Below are positions 55,841 through 64,000 of a stretch of DNA of 64,000 nucleotides, in pieces. The DNA comes from Locusta migratoria (lineage: Eukaryota > Arthropoda > Insecta > Orthoptera > Acrididae). The stretch is from positions 366,689,159-366,753,158 of the forward strand of contig CM048744.1 in assembly GCA_026315105.1 (NCBI GenBank). Direction: 5' to 3'. The notes under the pieces were generated by a model. It worked only from the letters and a program-made list of their open reading frames with translations, was not told where the DNA came from and made no database searches. Each line of letters begins with the position of its first letter. Within the stretch, counting starts at the first letter, position 1. Made by a program: the position numbers and the translations under genes.

Positions 55841-56011
55841 AGCGGTCTAAAGCGACTCGCTGCGGAGCGCGCGGCTGCTCGCCGTGGAGGTTCGAGTCCT
55901 CCCTGGGGCATGGGTGTGTGTGTTGTCCTTAGGTTAGTTTAGTTTAAGTAGTTTGTAAGCTACGGACTGATGACCACGCAGTTTGGTCCGATAGAATTAC
56001 AAACATTTGAA

Positions 56012-56057
<46 letters not shown>
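55841..56057 (+). mobile_element. SINE 3' part, after the LINE
   Basis: Resumes at AGCGGTCTAAAGCG, B-box GGAGGTTCGAGTCC, TTTGGTCCGATAGAATTAC, ends in a T-run of about 41 (56017-56057), then the second GATTGCACAAT at 56058-56068. Joined with 50273-50297 it is a whole GGAGT-headed SINE. Confidence 0.9.
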
Positions 56058-56058
<1 letters not shown>

Positions 56059-56085
56059 ATTGCACAATTGTTTTAGACGCCTCCA

Positions 56086-56282
56086 AATGTTCAAATGTTT
56101 GTATAGCTTATGGGACTTAACTACGGTGTCATCAGTCCCTAAACTTACAAACTACTTATCAACTACCCTTTTCTAAGGACGGCACAAATAGCCATGCCCG
56201 AGGGGGGATTCGAACCCCCGACCGTAGTGGCCGTGCGGACCGTGACTGGAGCGCCTCAGTCCTCTCGGCCACCGCGGCCGGC
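56086..56282 (-). mobile_element. tRNA-Leu-like SINE in the piggyBac-like element
   Basis: Minus copy with perfect duplication TAGACGCCTCCA at 56074-56085 and 56283-56294. The sister element at 59060 has no SINE here. Confidence 0.94.
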
Positions 56283-56410
56283 TAGACGCCTCCAGGAGGA
56301 ATTTTGTGAAGTAACACGTGTTTAACAGATGCAGACGAGTTTGTAGAAAGTGTCTTTGGTGTTTGTTCTGTCGATGTTGACTGCAGTTTGAACTTCTGTC
56401 AACATCTTTG

Positions 56411-56625
56411 ATTGTGAAACTTCCTGGCAGATTAAAATTGCCGGGACTCAAACCTGGGACCTTTACCTTTCGCGGGCAAGCGCACTACCGATTGTGCTAT
56501 AGTGAGTCGTGTCAGGATAGCACAGTCGGTAATGCGCTTGCCCGCGAAAGGCAAAGGTCCCAGGTTCGAGTCCCGGCTCCAGCACGCAATTTTAATCTGC
56601 CAGGAAGTTTCATATCAGCGTACAC
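56411..56625. mobile_element. Head-to-head tRNA-like pair
   Basis: A minus unit (56413-56495) and a plus unit (56503-56612) of the second tRNA-like family, both ending ATTAAAATTG / CAATTTTAATCTGCCAGG and with B-boxes CCAGGTTTGAGTCC and CCAGGTTCGAGTCC. Absent from the sister element at the matching place (about 59238), so inserted here. Confidence 0.75.
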
Positions 56626-56887
56626 TCAGCTGCAGAGTGAAAAAAAAATGGCAGAGTATGAATTGTGCGTATTTTAACGTCGTATTTTCCATATAAAGAG
56701 CCAGTTTTGGAAGGAGGAACAACACCAATTAAGACAAGTAAGGAGAATCATAACAAAAACACAAAAATTCGCGAATACTATCCAACTTTGAGCTTTATAT
56801 AACAGTTTCTGCATTTGCATCACCTACCTTCGTAGGATATTTTTTACTTGTTTTCCCCTAGTTTGTACAACTTACAGAAAACTAAAA

Positions 56888-57905
56888 CAATTTTTGGTCT
56901 ACTTAAGGTTACGTTAGTAACACAAAACGTGGGCCTTTGCGATGGTCTTTTGACAGCTCGAAATTTAAAAGAAAATAACGGCTTAACCATGCATCTGACA
57001 CGAAAATTGAATAACCGAATTTGTAGAGGAGAGAATTCTCTACAACTTTGCTCTCTTATGTTTTTTTCATATCTCGTATCGTTTCAGAGATATTTGCAAA
57101 AATAACGGCGATTTGACAATGTCTGTCTGGCTGTTAACGTGTTCCCACTATTTAGGTCGAACCGTTCAACCGATCGGCTCCAAATTTTACAGATATAATT
57201 GTTGGCTACCAGTGATCAGAACCTCGCTTTTTGAAATATATCGGACAAGAAATACGTTAGTAACACCAAAAATACCGTTTGTAATGTAATTTTAATTGAA
57301 AATAAACCTTTCATCTGACGCGAAAATTGAATAAACGAATTTGTACAGGAGAAAATTCTCTATAACTTTCTTCCCTTATGTTTTCTTCATATCTCTCTTG
57401 CAAAAATAACGGAGTTTTAACACCCTCCATTAAATTAACGAAAACCAGCCTTTCGCAGATGTCACGTGATATTCCTCGCCCAGAACTGTCTCTGGCGTAC
57501 GCCATTTTGCGTTGCGTATTTGATGATTTTCTTATTGTAACTTACACGTTGTCATTTCAAAATAAGAATTAACAAAAAGACATCGTTCTTCGTACGATAA
57601 ATGATAAACTAGTGTCTACAAATGCCATATTAGCATCAGTTAACAACGGCCATCAATAGTGTGAGATTAAAGAACGCAAAACCTAACTCTTAGCTGTAGT
57701 GTAGTGGGCGATGTGTTGGACCGTGACGCTGAAGATCAATGGTTCGGAACCCGCCAGTGCCTATTTTCTTTTTTTTTTTTTTTTTCCTTACAAGGGTTTG
57801 AGATACTCTTATTAATTAATTTTTTATTACTTAGATTATTATTTTGGTGCAAAATGTTTGCAAAAACGTATAAAACTACAAATCTAAAGTGGGCCGTAAA
57901 ACATG
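56888..57905. mobile_element. Inner TIR element with tRNA-like unit, copy 2
   Basis: Relative of 5796-6492 with the same GGGCCTTTGCGAT and TTATTAATTAATTTTTTATT blocks, and extra internal duplication: the AAATAACGGC...CGAAAATTGAATAA segment appears twice (about 56970 and 57300). tRNA-like unit at about 57710-57765. Inserted into the piggyBac-like element, as the sister copy lacks it. Confidence 0.6.
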
Positions 57906-58084
57906 TCAGTGCATTTTTTTTTTTTTTTTTTAAATTAAAATAAATCATGCATTTAAGAGTTAAAAGTAACAGGAATAGGTAGCTTTTTTATGCTGAGCAA
58001 AAGTTATTGGTCAACAGATTGAAAGAGAGGAGCAACGTATTTTCCACTAGATCCGCAGTATATCCGAGACGCAGAACTTGCTAT

Positions 58085-58420
58085 CTCGCGGTGGGAATGC
58101 AAATGTAGGCATCAGAACGGCCCGGGCAGCGTGATGTACTGTGTCGCCATAACTCTGTTACTCAGGGCAGAGGCGGCCGCCCGCCTAGGAGCACGTCTCC
58201 GGATATCTGTGCTAATTAATCACCCCGCCGTACTCTGGAGTTATTTGTCAAATGTCCGATGCATCTGAGTGCCGAGGTGCAGGGGCCGACAAAAAACGGA
58301 GCCGCAGCCGCAGCGGCCGTCACCTGCCCTGGCCTTGGCTGGGCTGGCCGCCGCCTTATCGCCGTAGCCCCAGCACACTTCGCTTCGTAATACTCCTGCC
58401 TCACTTACAACTGATCATCT
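58085..58420. other. GC-rich, CpG-rich island
   Basis: CG-rich block with alanine, proline and arginine frames on both strands; no gene model supported. Confidence 0.4.
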
Positions 58421-58895
58421 CACTGCTTTGTTACCCAACAGCCGATACCATTACTATTGTTCTGGTTTCTCCATCTGAAACGCCCACTCTTATTTTCTTT
58501 GCTCTTTTACGAAGGAGGTTAGGCATCCTTCACAGGTATCATAGCGCATTGACATATACTGCTCGATATCTTCGAAAATTCGTCTGTCCACATTGAACAG
58601 CAGGAAAATAGGTAAACTGAGGTGATTACAGTCCTATTATGTATTCGGACCTCTTTTTGAACTGCGGTAGTTAGACGGAAGTTGTTGGAATTAATAAAAC
58701 CTTACCGGGCTACAAGCCGTGTCATGTGGTTTACTGCCCATGTAGCGGCTGGAATGAATGGTTTGACGAGAAATTGACTGTCTCTTAATAATTTTTAGAG
58801 TGTATCTTTTAAGTTGAAAAGATTAAATACTTCTTGGGGACGAGAAGATTAATTTTTATTATATTACCAATTTTTTAATATTTTTTATTGTTTGG

Positions 58896-58930
58896 TTTCG
58901 ACAGACATCTCCTCTGTCATTGTCAAGTGG
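58896..58930 (-). ncRNA. Hammerhead-like fossil at PLE 2 downstream end
   Basis: Minus strand: CCAC, core TTGACAA (58920-58926), stem II GACAG/CTGTC perfect, GAAA (58896-58899). The stem III palindrome is absent (CCAAAC follows). Core positions 3 and 8 are U and A. Confidence 0.4.
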
Positions 58931-59059
58931 ATGACTGTCATTTAGAGGCCGCTGCCGTGCTTATGCAGCCACGCCGAAGCCAGTGACGTCACTGGTGCCC
59001 AGTTCATTGACCATATATGTCAATGTTTTAGTAGCTCGTACGCTGCGCCCGTTTTACCC

Positions 59060-59423
59060 CTTAGATGCATGGTGTTGCACAACTGCAGCATCAATTGTAC
59101 AATTGTTTTAGACGCTTCCAGGAGCAATTTTGTGAACTAACACGTGTTTAATAGATGCAGAAGAGTTTGTAGGAAGTGTCTGTGGTGTTTCTTCTGTCGA
59201 TGTCGGCTCCAGTGTGAACTTCTGTCAACATCTTTGGTTCTGTTTGGAGAAAATGGCGGATTATGAATTGTGCATACTTTAACGTTGTATTTCCCATATA
59301 AAGAGCCAGTTTCGGACGGAGGAAAAACACCAACTAAGGAGAATCATAATAAGCACAAAACTTCGCAAATACGATCCAACTTTGAACTTTATATAACAGT
59401 TTCTGCACTTGCAACACCACAAG

Positions 59424-59484
<61 letters not shown>

Positions 59485-59603
59485 GGGCGGGGTCGGTGCG
59501 ACTACCTTCATAGGAATTTTTCTTACTATTTTTTCCCCTAGTCTGTACAACTTACAGAAAACTGAAACAATTTTTTTATTAAAATAAATCATGCATTTAA
59601 GGG
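59060..59603. mobile_element. Short sister of the piggyBac-like element
   Basis: Left end CCCTTAGATGCATGG, right end ATGCATTTAAGGG followed by TTAA at 59604; the left TTAA has decayed to TTAC. Its body matches 50237-50272, 56069-56890 and 57932-57959 without the SINEs, LINE, tRNA-like pair or inner TIR element. It serves as the empty reference for all of those insertions. Contains a T-run of 57 at 59426-59482. Confidence 0.75.
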
Positions 59604-59639
59604 TTAACTTCGCAATTACAGGCCACTGTGCCTTACTAA

Positions 59640-60256
59640 GCCGCAAGCCGTGTCTTTATTCAGGGTGTTTTAAGAAATGTTGAGCTCTATTACCTCGTTT
59701 CTTATGTTGTCTCAGAATCTGTTCGTAACTTTAATATAGATGTCTCGCCGAAAGCAGTTTGGTGTCCATTTTCCAAAGCACGTTCTACCGCAGCTGACTT
59801 TTCGGGATAGCGTAATCTAAAGTGCCTGTCATGTTCTATGCGTCGCTGTCCAATAGTGTGAACAGCTTAGCCAACATAAAACTGCCCACACTTACACGGA
59901 ATTTTGTAAATGCCTGGTGTTCCGAGATCTACATCATTTCACAGAATTCGTTAGATCTTTGCTGCAGGCCTGAATGTTGTGTCGAATTTATGTCCTTTCA
60001 GGAGCCAACTAATTTTCCCTGTTGTGGAACCACTTGCTGCTGCGGCCTGAACGAGAGCATTGAGACGCTATGCTCCAATGCGCGAGGCCGCTCCCCGTCG
60101 GGAATTCGTATCCTCCTCTCAGGCATGGATTTTTGTGCTGCCTTTAGTATAAGTTAGTTCATAAGTAGTTTGTAAATTTAGGAACTGATGACGCCCCAGT
60201 CAAGTCCCATAAGTTTAACATACACTTGAACATTTTTTGTGGAGCTACGAAGAGGG
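59640..60256 (-). pseudogene. PLE 2 GIY-YIG endonuclease region
   Basis: The minus strand reads TTGKISWLLKGHKFDTTFRP, GTPGIYKIPCKCGQFYVG, QRRIEHDRHFRLRYPEKSAA and VERALENGHQ: the GIY and YVG halves, the conserved R and the H of the GIY-YIG nuclease fused to PLE reverse transcriptases. A stop after YVG and others break it. A SINE (60034-60236) splits it. Confidence 0.72.
60034..60236 (+). mobile_element. tRNA SINE inside PLE 2
   Basis: Plus copy with a CGGCCTGAACGAGAGCATTG head related to the truncated SINE at 8427 and body to CACTTGAACATT. Flanks TTGTGGAACCAC (60022-60033) and TTGTGGAGCTAC (60237-60248) are a diverged duplication. Confidence 0.85.
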
Positions 60257-60261
60257 AAAAT

Positions 60262-60965
60262 GCGGCTATTTTTATTTTATTTTTTTTTTTTTTTTTTTTT
60301 TTTGAGATGTATTCTGATTACGTGATTTGGGTGAAAATGCCTGATATATTTGTCTCTTGCTGTAGGCGTTATCCTTGAAAACTTTAGGTAAGTGGCTAAG
60401 TTCGGTTGACAGGTTTTCAGAGTCTGAGACGGTTTCGGCTCTATGTACCGAAGTCTTTAGAGCAGACTGTTTCTGTGCTGCGTGGTGGTAACTGCCGACG
60501 TGCAAATATCTATCCGTGTGGGTGGGCTTGCGGTATTCCATCGTATTTACGGCGGACAAGAACGTCCAGGAATGGGAAGGAACCGTCCTTCTCTACTACA
60601 ATCGTGAATTGAATGTGGACGTGGCTACTGTTAATGTGCTCAAGGAACGTCTCTAGCTGTTTCTATCAATCATGGCAGATGACGAAGGTATCGTCGACGT
60701 AAAGATAAAAGCAGCTATACTTTGCACGAGTTGTGTCCAAGGCAATGTCTTCGAAATGCTCCATGAAGAGGTTGGCTGCAACTGGAGGTAAAAGGCTTCC
60801 CATCGCCACACCGTCTGATTAAAACATTCTCCACCCTATAAGAAATATGATGATGTCAGGGTGTGCTTAAATAAATCCACGATGGAGGCCTCAAACAACT
60901 GGGCCAGAAGTTCTGTGATGGAACACACGTGAAAAGGGAGACATCGAAGCTAACCATGGCAGTGG
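60262..60965 (-). pseudogene. PLE 2 reverse transcriptase fragment
   Basis: The minus strand reads MVSFDVSLFTCVPSQ (motif A with catalytic D), VAMGSLLPPVAANLFMEHFE (motif B region), CFYLYVDDTFVIC (motif C, YVDD at 60691-60702), then EYRKPTHTDRYLHVGSYHHA and KVFKDNAYSKRQIYQAF. Between A and B the sequence is shortened or shifted. The frame passes into an A-run coding lysines (60279-60303). 5' truncated: motif A follows directly on the terminal repeat. Confidence 0.75.
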
Positions 60966-60984
60966 CCACTAGACGACTGTCATC

Positions 60985-61025
60985 GACTTGACAATGGCAA
61001 AGGAGATCTCTGTCGAAAGCTCGTG
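60985..61025 (+). ncRNA. Hammerhead-like module at PLE 2 upstream end
   Basis: GAC, core TTGACAA (60988-60994), stem II GGCA/TGTC, GAAA (61015-61018), self-complementary AGCT, H17 = C, GTG. Like its partner it has U3 and A8 where the consensus has C3 and G8. Confidence 0.45.
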
Positions 61026-61504
61026 CACAGTAAACCAAATAACGCGGCTTTTTACCCGAAAAGATTTTATTAATGTATATCGCCGCGAAAACATGCACTC
61101 ATACACAGGTTGTTGGAAGGCCCCAGCTGCCTCTATAGACGCCCATAATTTATTGTGGAATTCAAAATACGGCAATTTCCTCGCCACAGAAACAGCAAAG
61201 ACTCCTCCCAAGGCACTACAACTGAATTCCACTTTGCAGCAAGGCGCCTTAGAGTGTTCTGCCGCTTCCGCCTGGTCCCGGAAGCGGAATCAATTACTTT
61301 CAGCCGGCTAGTGAACACTTCTCACTGACAAGGAGAGGGTTTGATATGTAGGTCACCGATTTCGATCGCGTTTCCATCGCTATACATCGAAAGATCCTCT
61401 AAAGATGAACATTCGTTACCAGTACATATGGGGTTAAAAGTTAATGACGTTCGAGTAATCAACGTGTTTCTGTTTTCATGATGTAACTTGGATGCTCTAA
61501 ACAA

Positions 61505-62110
61505 GAGCGTCTTTTAGAGCACCGTTGAGTTCCCGGAGATTTCCGTGACACTCACGTATTAGTCGAACCTACCCGTTGCGAACCTAGCTGCTCGCCTCTG
61601 AACTGCTTCTACGTCTTCCTTTAAACTTATCTGCTGCTGGTCCCAAACATTTGAGCAATACTCAAGACGTGGTCGTACAACCGTTTTATACGCGCTCTCC
61701 TTTACAGATGTACATCTTCCCAAAATTCTCCTAATAAACAGGAGCCGGCTGTCCGCCTTACAGATTTCCTTACCATGTTTCCAGAATTAAGTTTGGAAAG
61801 TAGGAAGGTACTAGCAGAAGTAAAGTTGTGAGGCGGCATCGTTAGTCGTGTCGAGATATCTCAGTCGGTAGAGCGCTTGGCCGCGAAAGGCAAAAGTCCC
61901 AGTTTCTAGTCCCGGTTCCGCCACACAGCTTTTATCTGCCAGGAAGTTTCCTTACATGTTCGTTTCATTTCATAACGCTGAGCAGTGTTACGCCTAGATG
62001 TTTGCACGACGCGACTGCATCAATAAACTGACTACTAACGCTGTATTCGAACATTACGAGATTGTTTTTCCTACCCTTGCGCATCACCTTGCACTTTTTC
62101 TACATTAAAA
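61505..62110 (-). pseudogene. CR1-like LINE fragment split by a tRNA-like SINE
   Basis: Minus strand, from the right: KVMRKGRKNNLVMFEYSVSS, SCKHLGVTLLSVMK, NEHVRKICKADSRLLFIRRI, R.RLEYCSNVWDQQQISLKE and AVQRRAARFATGRF. This is the C-terminal half of the reverse transcriptase, below the catalytic FADD. Related to, but distinct from, the family at 909-2709. Confidence 0.7.
61781..61949 (+). mobile_element. tRNA-like SINE, second family, solo copy
   Basis: A-box TATCTCAGTCGGTAGAGC, degraded B-box AGTTTCTAGTCCCG, end ATCTGCCAGGAAGTTT. Flanks CCTTACCATGTT and CCTTACATGTT are a near-perfect duplication, and the LINE frame resumes across it. This shows the family transposes as a single unit as well as in pairs. 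Confidence 0.82.
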
Positions 62111-62149
62111 CACGAATAACGGCAATGTAAACGACAGCCCACAACAGTT

Positions 62150-62650
62150 GCCGAGAGCTAGGACCACAGATGGTCCAGCGCAGCCTCGGAATGAGGACAA
62201 TAAAAAGGAGAATTCGTGTCCAGCAGAAGGAGTAGCAGGAGCAGACTTCCTGTAGTCAGCTTGAAAGGCGAATGAAAGAAATTTCTGGCGTGTCTTTACC
62301 GTGGTTTTGAACCGCTGAGTGATTAATGCCTGCCGGCAGTGTGCGGCTAATGAAGTGTGACAACCCCCCGTGAACTGTGCCGGCGCTCCCGTTAGACGCC
62401 AGCGCGGCCGAACTGCTTCGTCGTTGCGCGGATCCGGGCCCTACCGTAAGCTGCAGCATTAATCTGTGTAAGAGCTGCCCGCAGCTGCTCCATAAATTTC
62501 CGCGGCGCGGTGCCCTGCCGCCTATACAGGCCGCGGTCAAGCCGGAAGGCCGGCGGCGGAGACAGGACCGGAACTGTAAATCTACCGCCGAGACTCGAGG
62601 CGCTGCCCGCTCTCCTCTGCTGCTGTAGAGGCCGAAAAACCAGCGGGCTA
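62150..62650. other. GC-rich, CpG-rich island
   Basis: CG-rich DNA; an apparent open frame runs from here into the R1-like LINE by coincidence of phase. No gene model supported. Confidence 0.45.
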
Positions 62651-62663
62651 CCCAGTGCGTATC

Positions 62664-63705
62664 CAATTATTCACTCGAAACTGTCAACGTATGATAACTT
62701 ACGCAGACGACCTCCTCATCATGCTCGGGGGCCGAAGTCGCGAAGACAGATTGCACCGAAGTTACAGATTGCACCGCAGAAGTCAGTGTACCTGCTGCTA
62801 AAGGGCCAATTGGCTAGAAATCCAACAGTCATGATAAACGGTACACCTGTTATAAGACGAATTCAAGCTAGATACCTTGGCGTAATCATAGATGAGCGCT
62901 GGAATTTCGCCGCCCACGTGGACGCGGTTGCTGAGAGATCGCTGGTAGCACTGCACAGTTTGGCTGGGATCGGGCACCGGAGGTTTCACCTCCCTCCCCA
63001 TCTCGTACAGCTGTATCACAACAGCATACTGACGTCCATCGTGGGCTACGGATCTCCGGTATGGGCCCACAGGCTCACGAGGGTGACGCCTGCCATAGCC
63101 GTGAGAAGGGTACAGCGCAACATCCTCCTGCATTCAGTTGGAGCCTACAGGACCACTCCCAGCGGGGCCCTCTTGGTGTTGATGGGGCTATGCCCCCTCG
63201 TCATCAAGGTAAGGGAGCAGGGAGCTTGGTACTGGGCCAAGAAAGGGAACGTAGAAAAAATTATGGGGAGGAACCAATTCTAAGTAAAACAGAGATCAGA
63301 CAGAAAGGGCTCCAACTTTGGCAGCAATCTTCGGACGAAGAGGAATCTGGGAGGAGAACTCACGCTCTCCTGCCAGATATCCAGGAAAGATTGGGTATGA
63401 AACATTTCAAACCATCTAGGGGAATGCTGCACTTCCTCACCGGGCATGGACCCTATCCGACATATCTATGTCGGTTTAGGAGACAGGCTACACCGACTTG
63501 TGCCTGTGGTGCCGAGACAGGCACACCAGAGCACATCATTTATGAGTGTCCTACGTATGACGACGTGGCTGCGAATCTCAGAAGGGCTCTGCCTAGTAAT
63601 AACACCTTTAAGCTCATAAGAACCCCAGACACGTTCCGAGTACTCGACGAAATCGCCAATAATGTCTCGCGCAAAGTGCTTCGGGACTTTATCCTGAATC
63701 AATAA
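62664..63705 (+). pseudogene. R1/I-type LINE C-terminus
   Basis: Begins just before catalytic ITYADDLLIMLGG (62694), then after a frame change QIAPQKSVYLLLKGQLARNP, RYLGVIIDERWNFAAHVD, YHNSILTSIVGYGSPVWAHR, VGAYRTTPSGALLVLMG, and in another frame FLTGHGPYPTYLCRFRR and CACGAETGTPEHIIYECP, the C-terminal cysteine-histidine motif. It ends ILNQ with a stop at 63703-63705. An 18-bp tandem duplication (62746-62781) adds six residues. 5' truncated at motif C; frame changes near 62745 and 63240. Confidence 0.78.
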
Positions 63706-64000
63706 CCGGATCTGACCCAATACCCGATTGAGACAGCCACATCTGCCATGCCGCCGGGGGATGGGCTGGTCTCCAGCAATGGAAGAATCCGCCATCCCCT
63801 GGATTCGGGGGTTAGATGTGGCAAACACCGAATTAGACCATAGACGTAAGTTAGTTGTAGGTTTTCTTAAATAGTAGAATAAGACACACAGGGGAAAATT
63901 TTTTTGCGGGGAGGGGGGGCGCTGTGGTGACAAAAGAAATTGGCCGCCCAATGCCAGGGGCATGCTCACTGGGATTCGCTCGGTGAGCTGGCCACCACAA
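63706..64000 (+). other. Likely LINE 3' untranslated region, then unknown
   Basis: A GGGATGGGCTGG/CCATCCCCTGGAT inverted pair lies at 63757-63803 just after the R1-like stop and could be a 3' stem-loop of the element. A G-run is at 63908-63920. The window ends without a visible tail. Confidence 0.35.

Larger units (their letters stand above)
50237..57959. mobile_element. piggyBac-like element, host of a nested stack
   Basis: Termini CCCTTAGATGCAT and ATGCATTTAAGAG are inverted and flanked by TTAA at 50233-50236 and 57960-57963, the piggyBac target. Its own sequence is only 50237-50272 plus pieces between 56069 and 57959. Everything else was inserted later. A short, mostly empty sister copy at 59060-59603 confirms this. 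No transposase. Confidence 0.75.
58890..61080 (-). mobile_element. Penelope-like element 2
   Basis: On the minus strand, from right to left: an inverted terminal repeat with a plus-oriented hammerhead-like module (60985-61025), reverse-transcriptase part, lysine-coding A-run, GIY-YIG part, then an inserted MITE and SINE, and a terminal repeat with a minus-oriented module (58896-58930). The two terminal repeats share about 60 bp (CTCCTTTG/CTCTGTCATTGTCAAG, GGCCACTGCC/GGCCGCTGCC) in inverted orientation, as known for PLE terminal repeats. Confidence 0.7.

Noticed and set aside
56503..56612. Genuine tRNA genes here and at 16327, 30360 and 61860
   Set aside because: A- and B-boxes are present, but acceptor stems and anticodon loops do not form properly (no U33 in the CGCGAAA loop) and copies sit in repeats with target duplications.
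62510..63283. A 257-codon single gene
   Set aside because: The first 50 codons are GC-island sequence in chance phase with an R1-like LINE. The LINE begins near 62664.

Overview
This is eukaryotic, repeat-saturated DNA, most likely from an insect and probably an orthopteran with a very large genome (Schistocerca/locust type). That attribution is inference. It rests on about two dozen copies of one tRNA-Leu-like SINE in both orientations, on CR1-, Tx1-, R1- and RTE-like LINE relics, on Tc1/mariner, hAT, PIF/Harbinger-like and piggyBac-like DNA elements, on Penelope-like elements (PLEs), and on the absence of any operon-like organisation. I find no convincing host protein-coding gene, no intact tRNA or rRNA gene and no CRISPR array. 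Nearly every long open frame is a transposon fragment, antisense to one, or chance reading through GC-rich or CT-rich DNA.

Layout. 0.8-2.9 kb: a decayed CR1-like LINE inside a foldback repeat. 3.2-4.9 kb: pieces of a 5S-rRNA-derived SINE. 5.4-8.4 kb: a LINE split by a 2.1-kb PIF/Harbinger-like element (TSD TAA), then a CR1-like LINE relic. 10.3-10.6 kb: a perfect 66-bp-arm palindrome. 11.2-13.8 kb: a Tc1 element carrying an inverted LINE that itself carries a SINE. 16.1-17.1 kb: a foldback with a tRNA-like unit in each arm. 17.3-18.3 kb: Penelope-like element 1. 20.1-22.9 kb: a MITE, an ~0.78-kb foldback and a nested LINE. 23-25 kb: a GC-rich island and a CT-rich tract. 26-36 kb: SINEs, tRNA-like pairs, hAT, mariner and LINE relics. 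39.6-42.6 kb: a Tc1 element split by a foldback that is split by a mariner. 43.9-50 kb: SINEs, two foldbacks and a second mariner deletion derivative. 50.2-58 kb: a Russian-doll locus in which a piggyBac-like element holds a SINE that holds a nearly complete 5.5-kb Tx1-type LINE. 58.9-61.1 kb: Penelope-like element 2, itself holding a short sister of that piggyBac-like element. 61.5-64 kb: CR1-like and R1-like LINE relics.

Two observations stand out. First, many repeats carry the signature of a hammerhead ribozyme: CUGANGA, a short stem II, GAAA, a self-complementary stem III (ACCGGU, ACGU, ACGCGU, AGCU), UH, and a complementary stem I. In six elements (five ORF-less foldbacks or foldback-like elements and Penelope-like element 2) one module sits at each end and the two point outward. 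Second, the Tx1-type LINE (endonuclease and reverse-transcriptase motifs intact, three frame lesions) is inserted in the A-box of a tRNA-derived SINE with a 7-bp duplication AGCGGTC, which suggests a tRNA-directed LINE. Empty paralogous sites elsewhere in the window let several insertions be dated relative to each other without any outside data.
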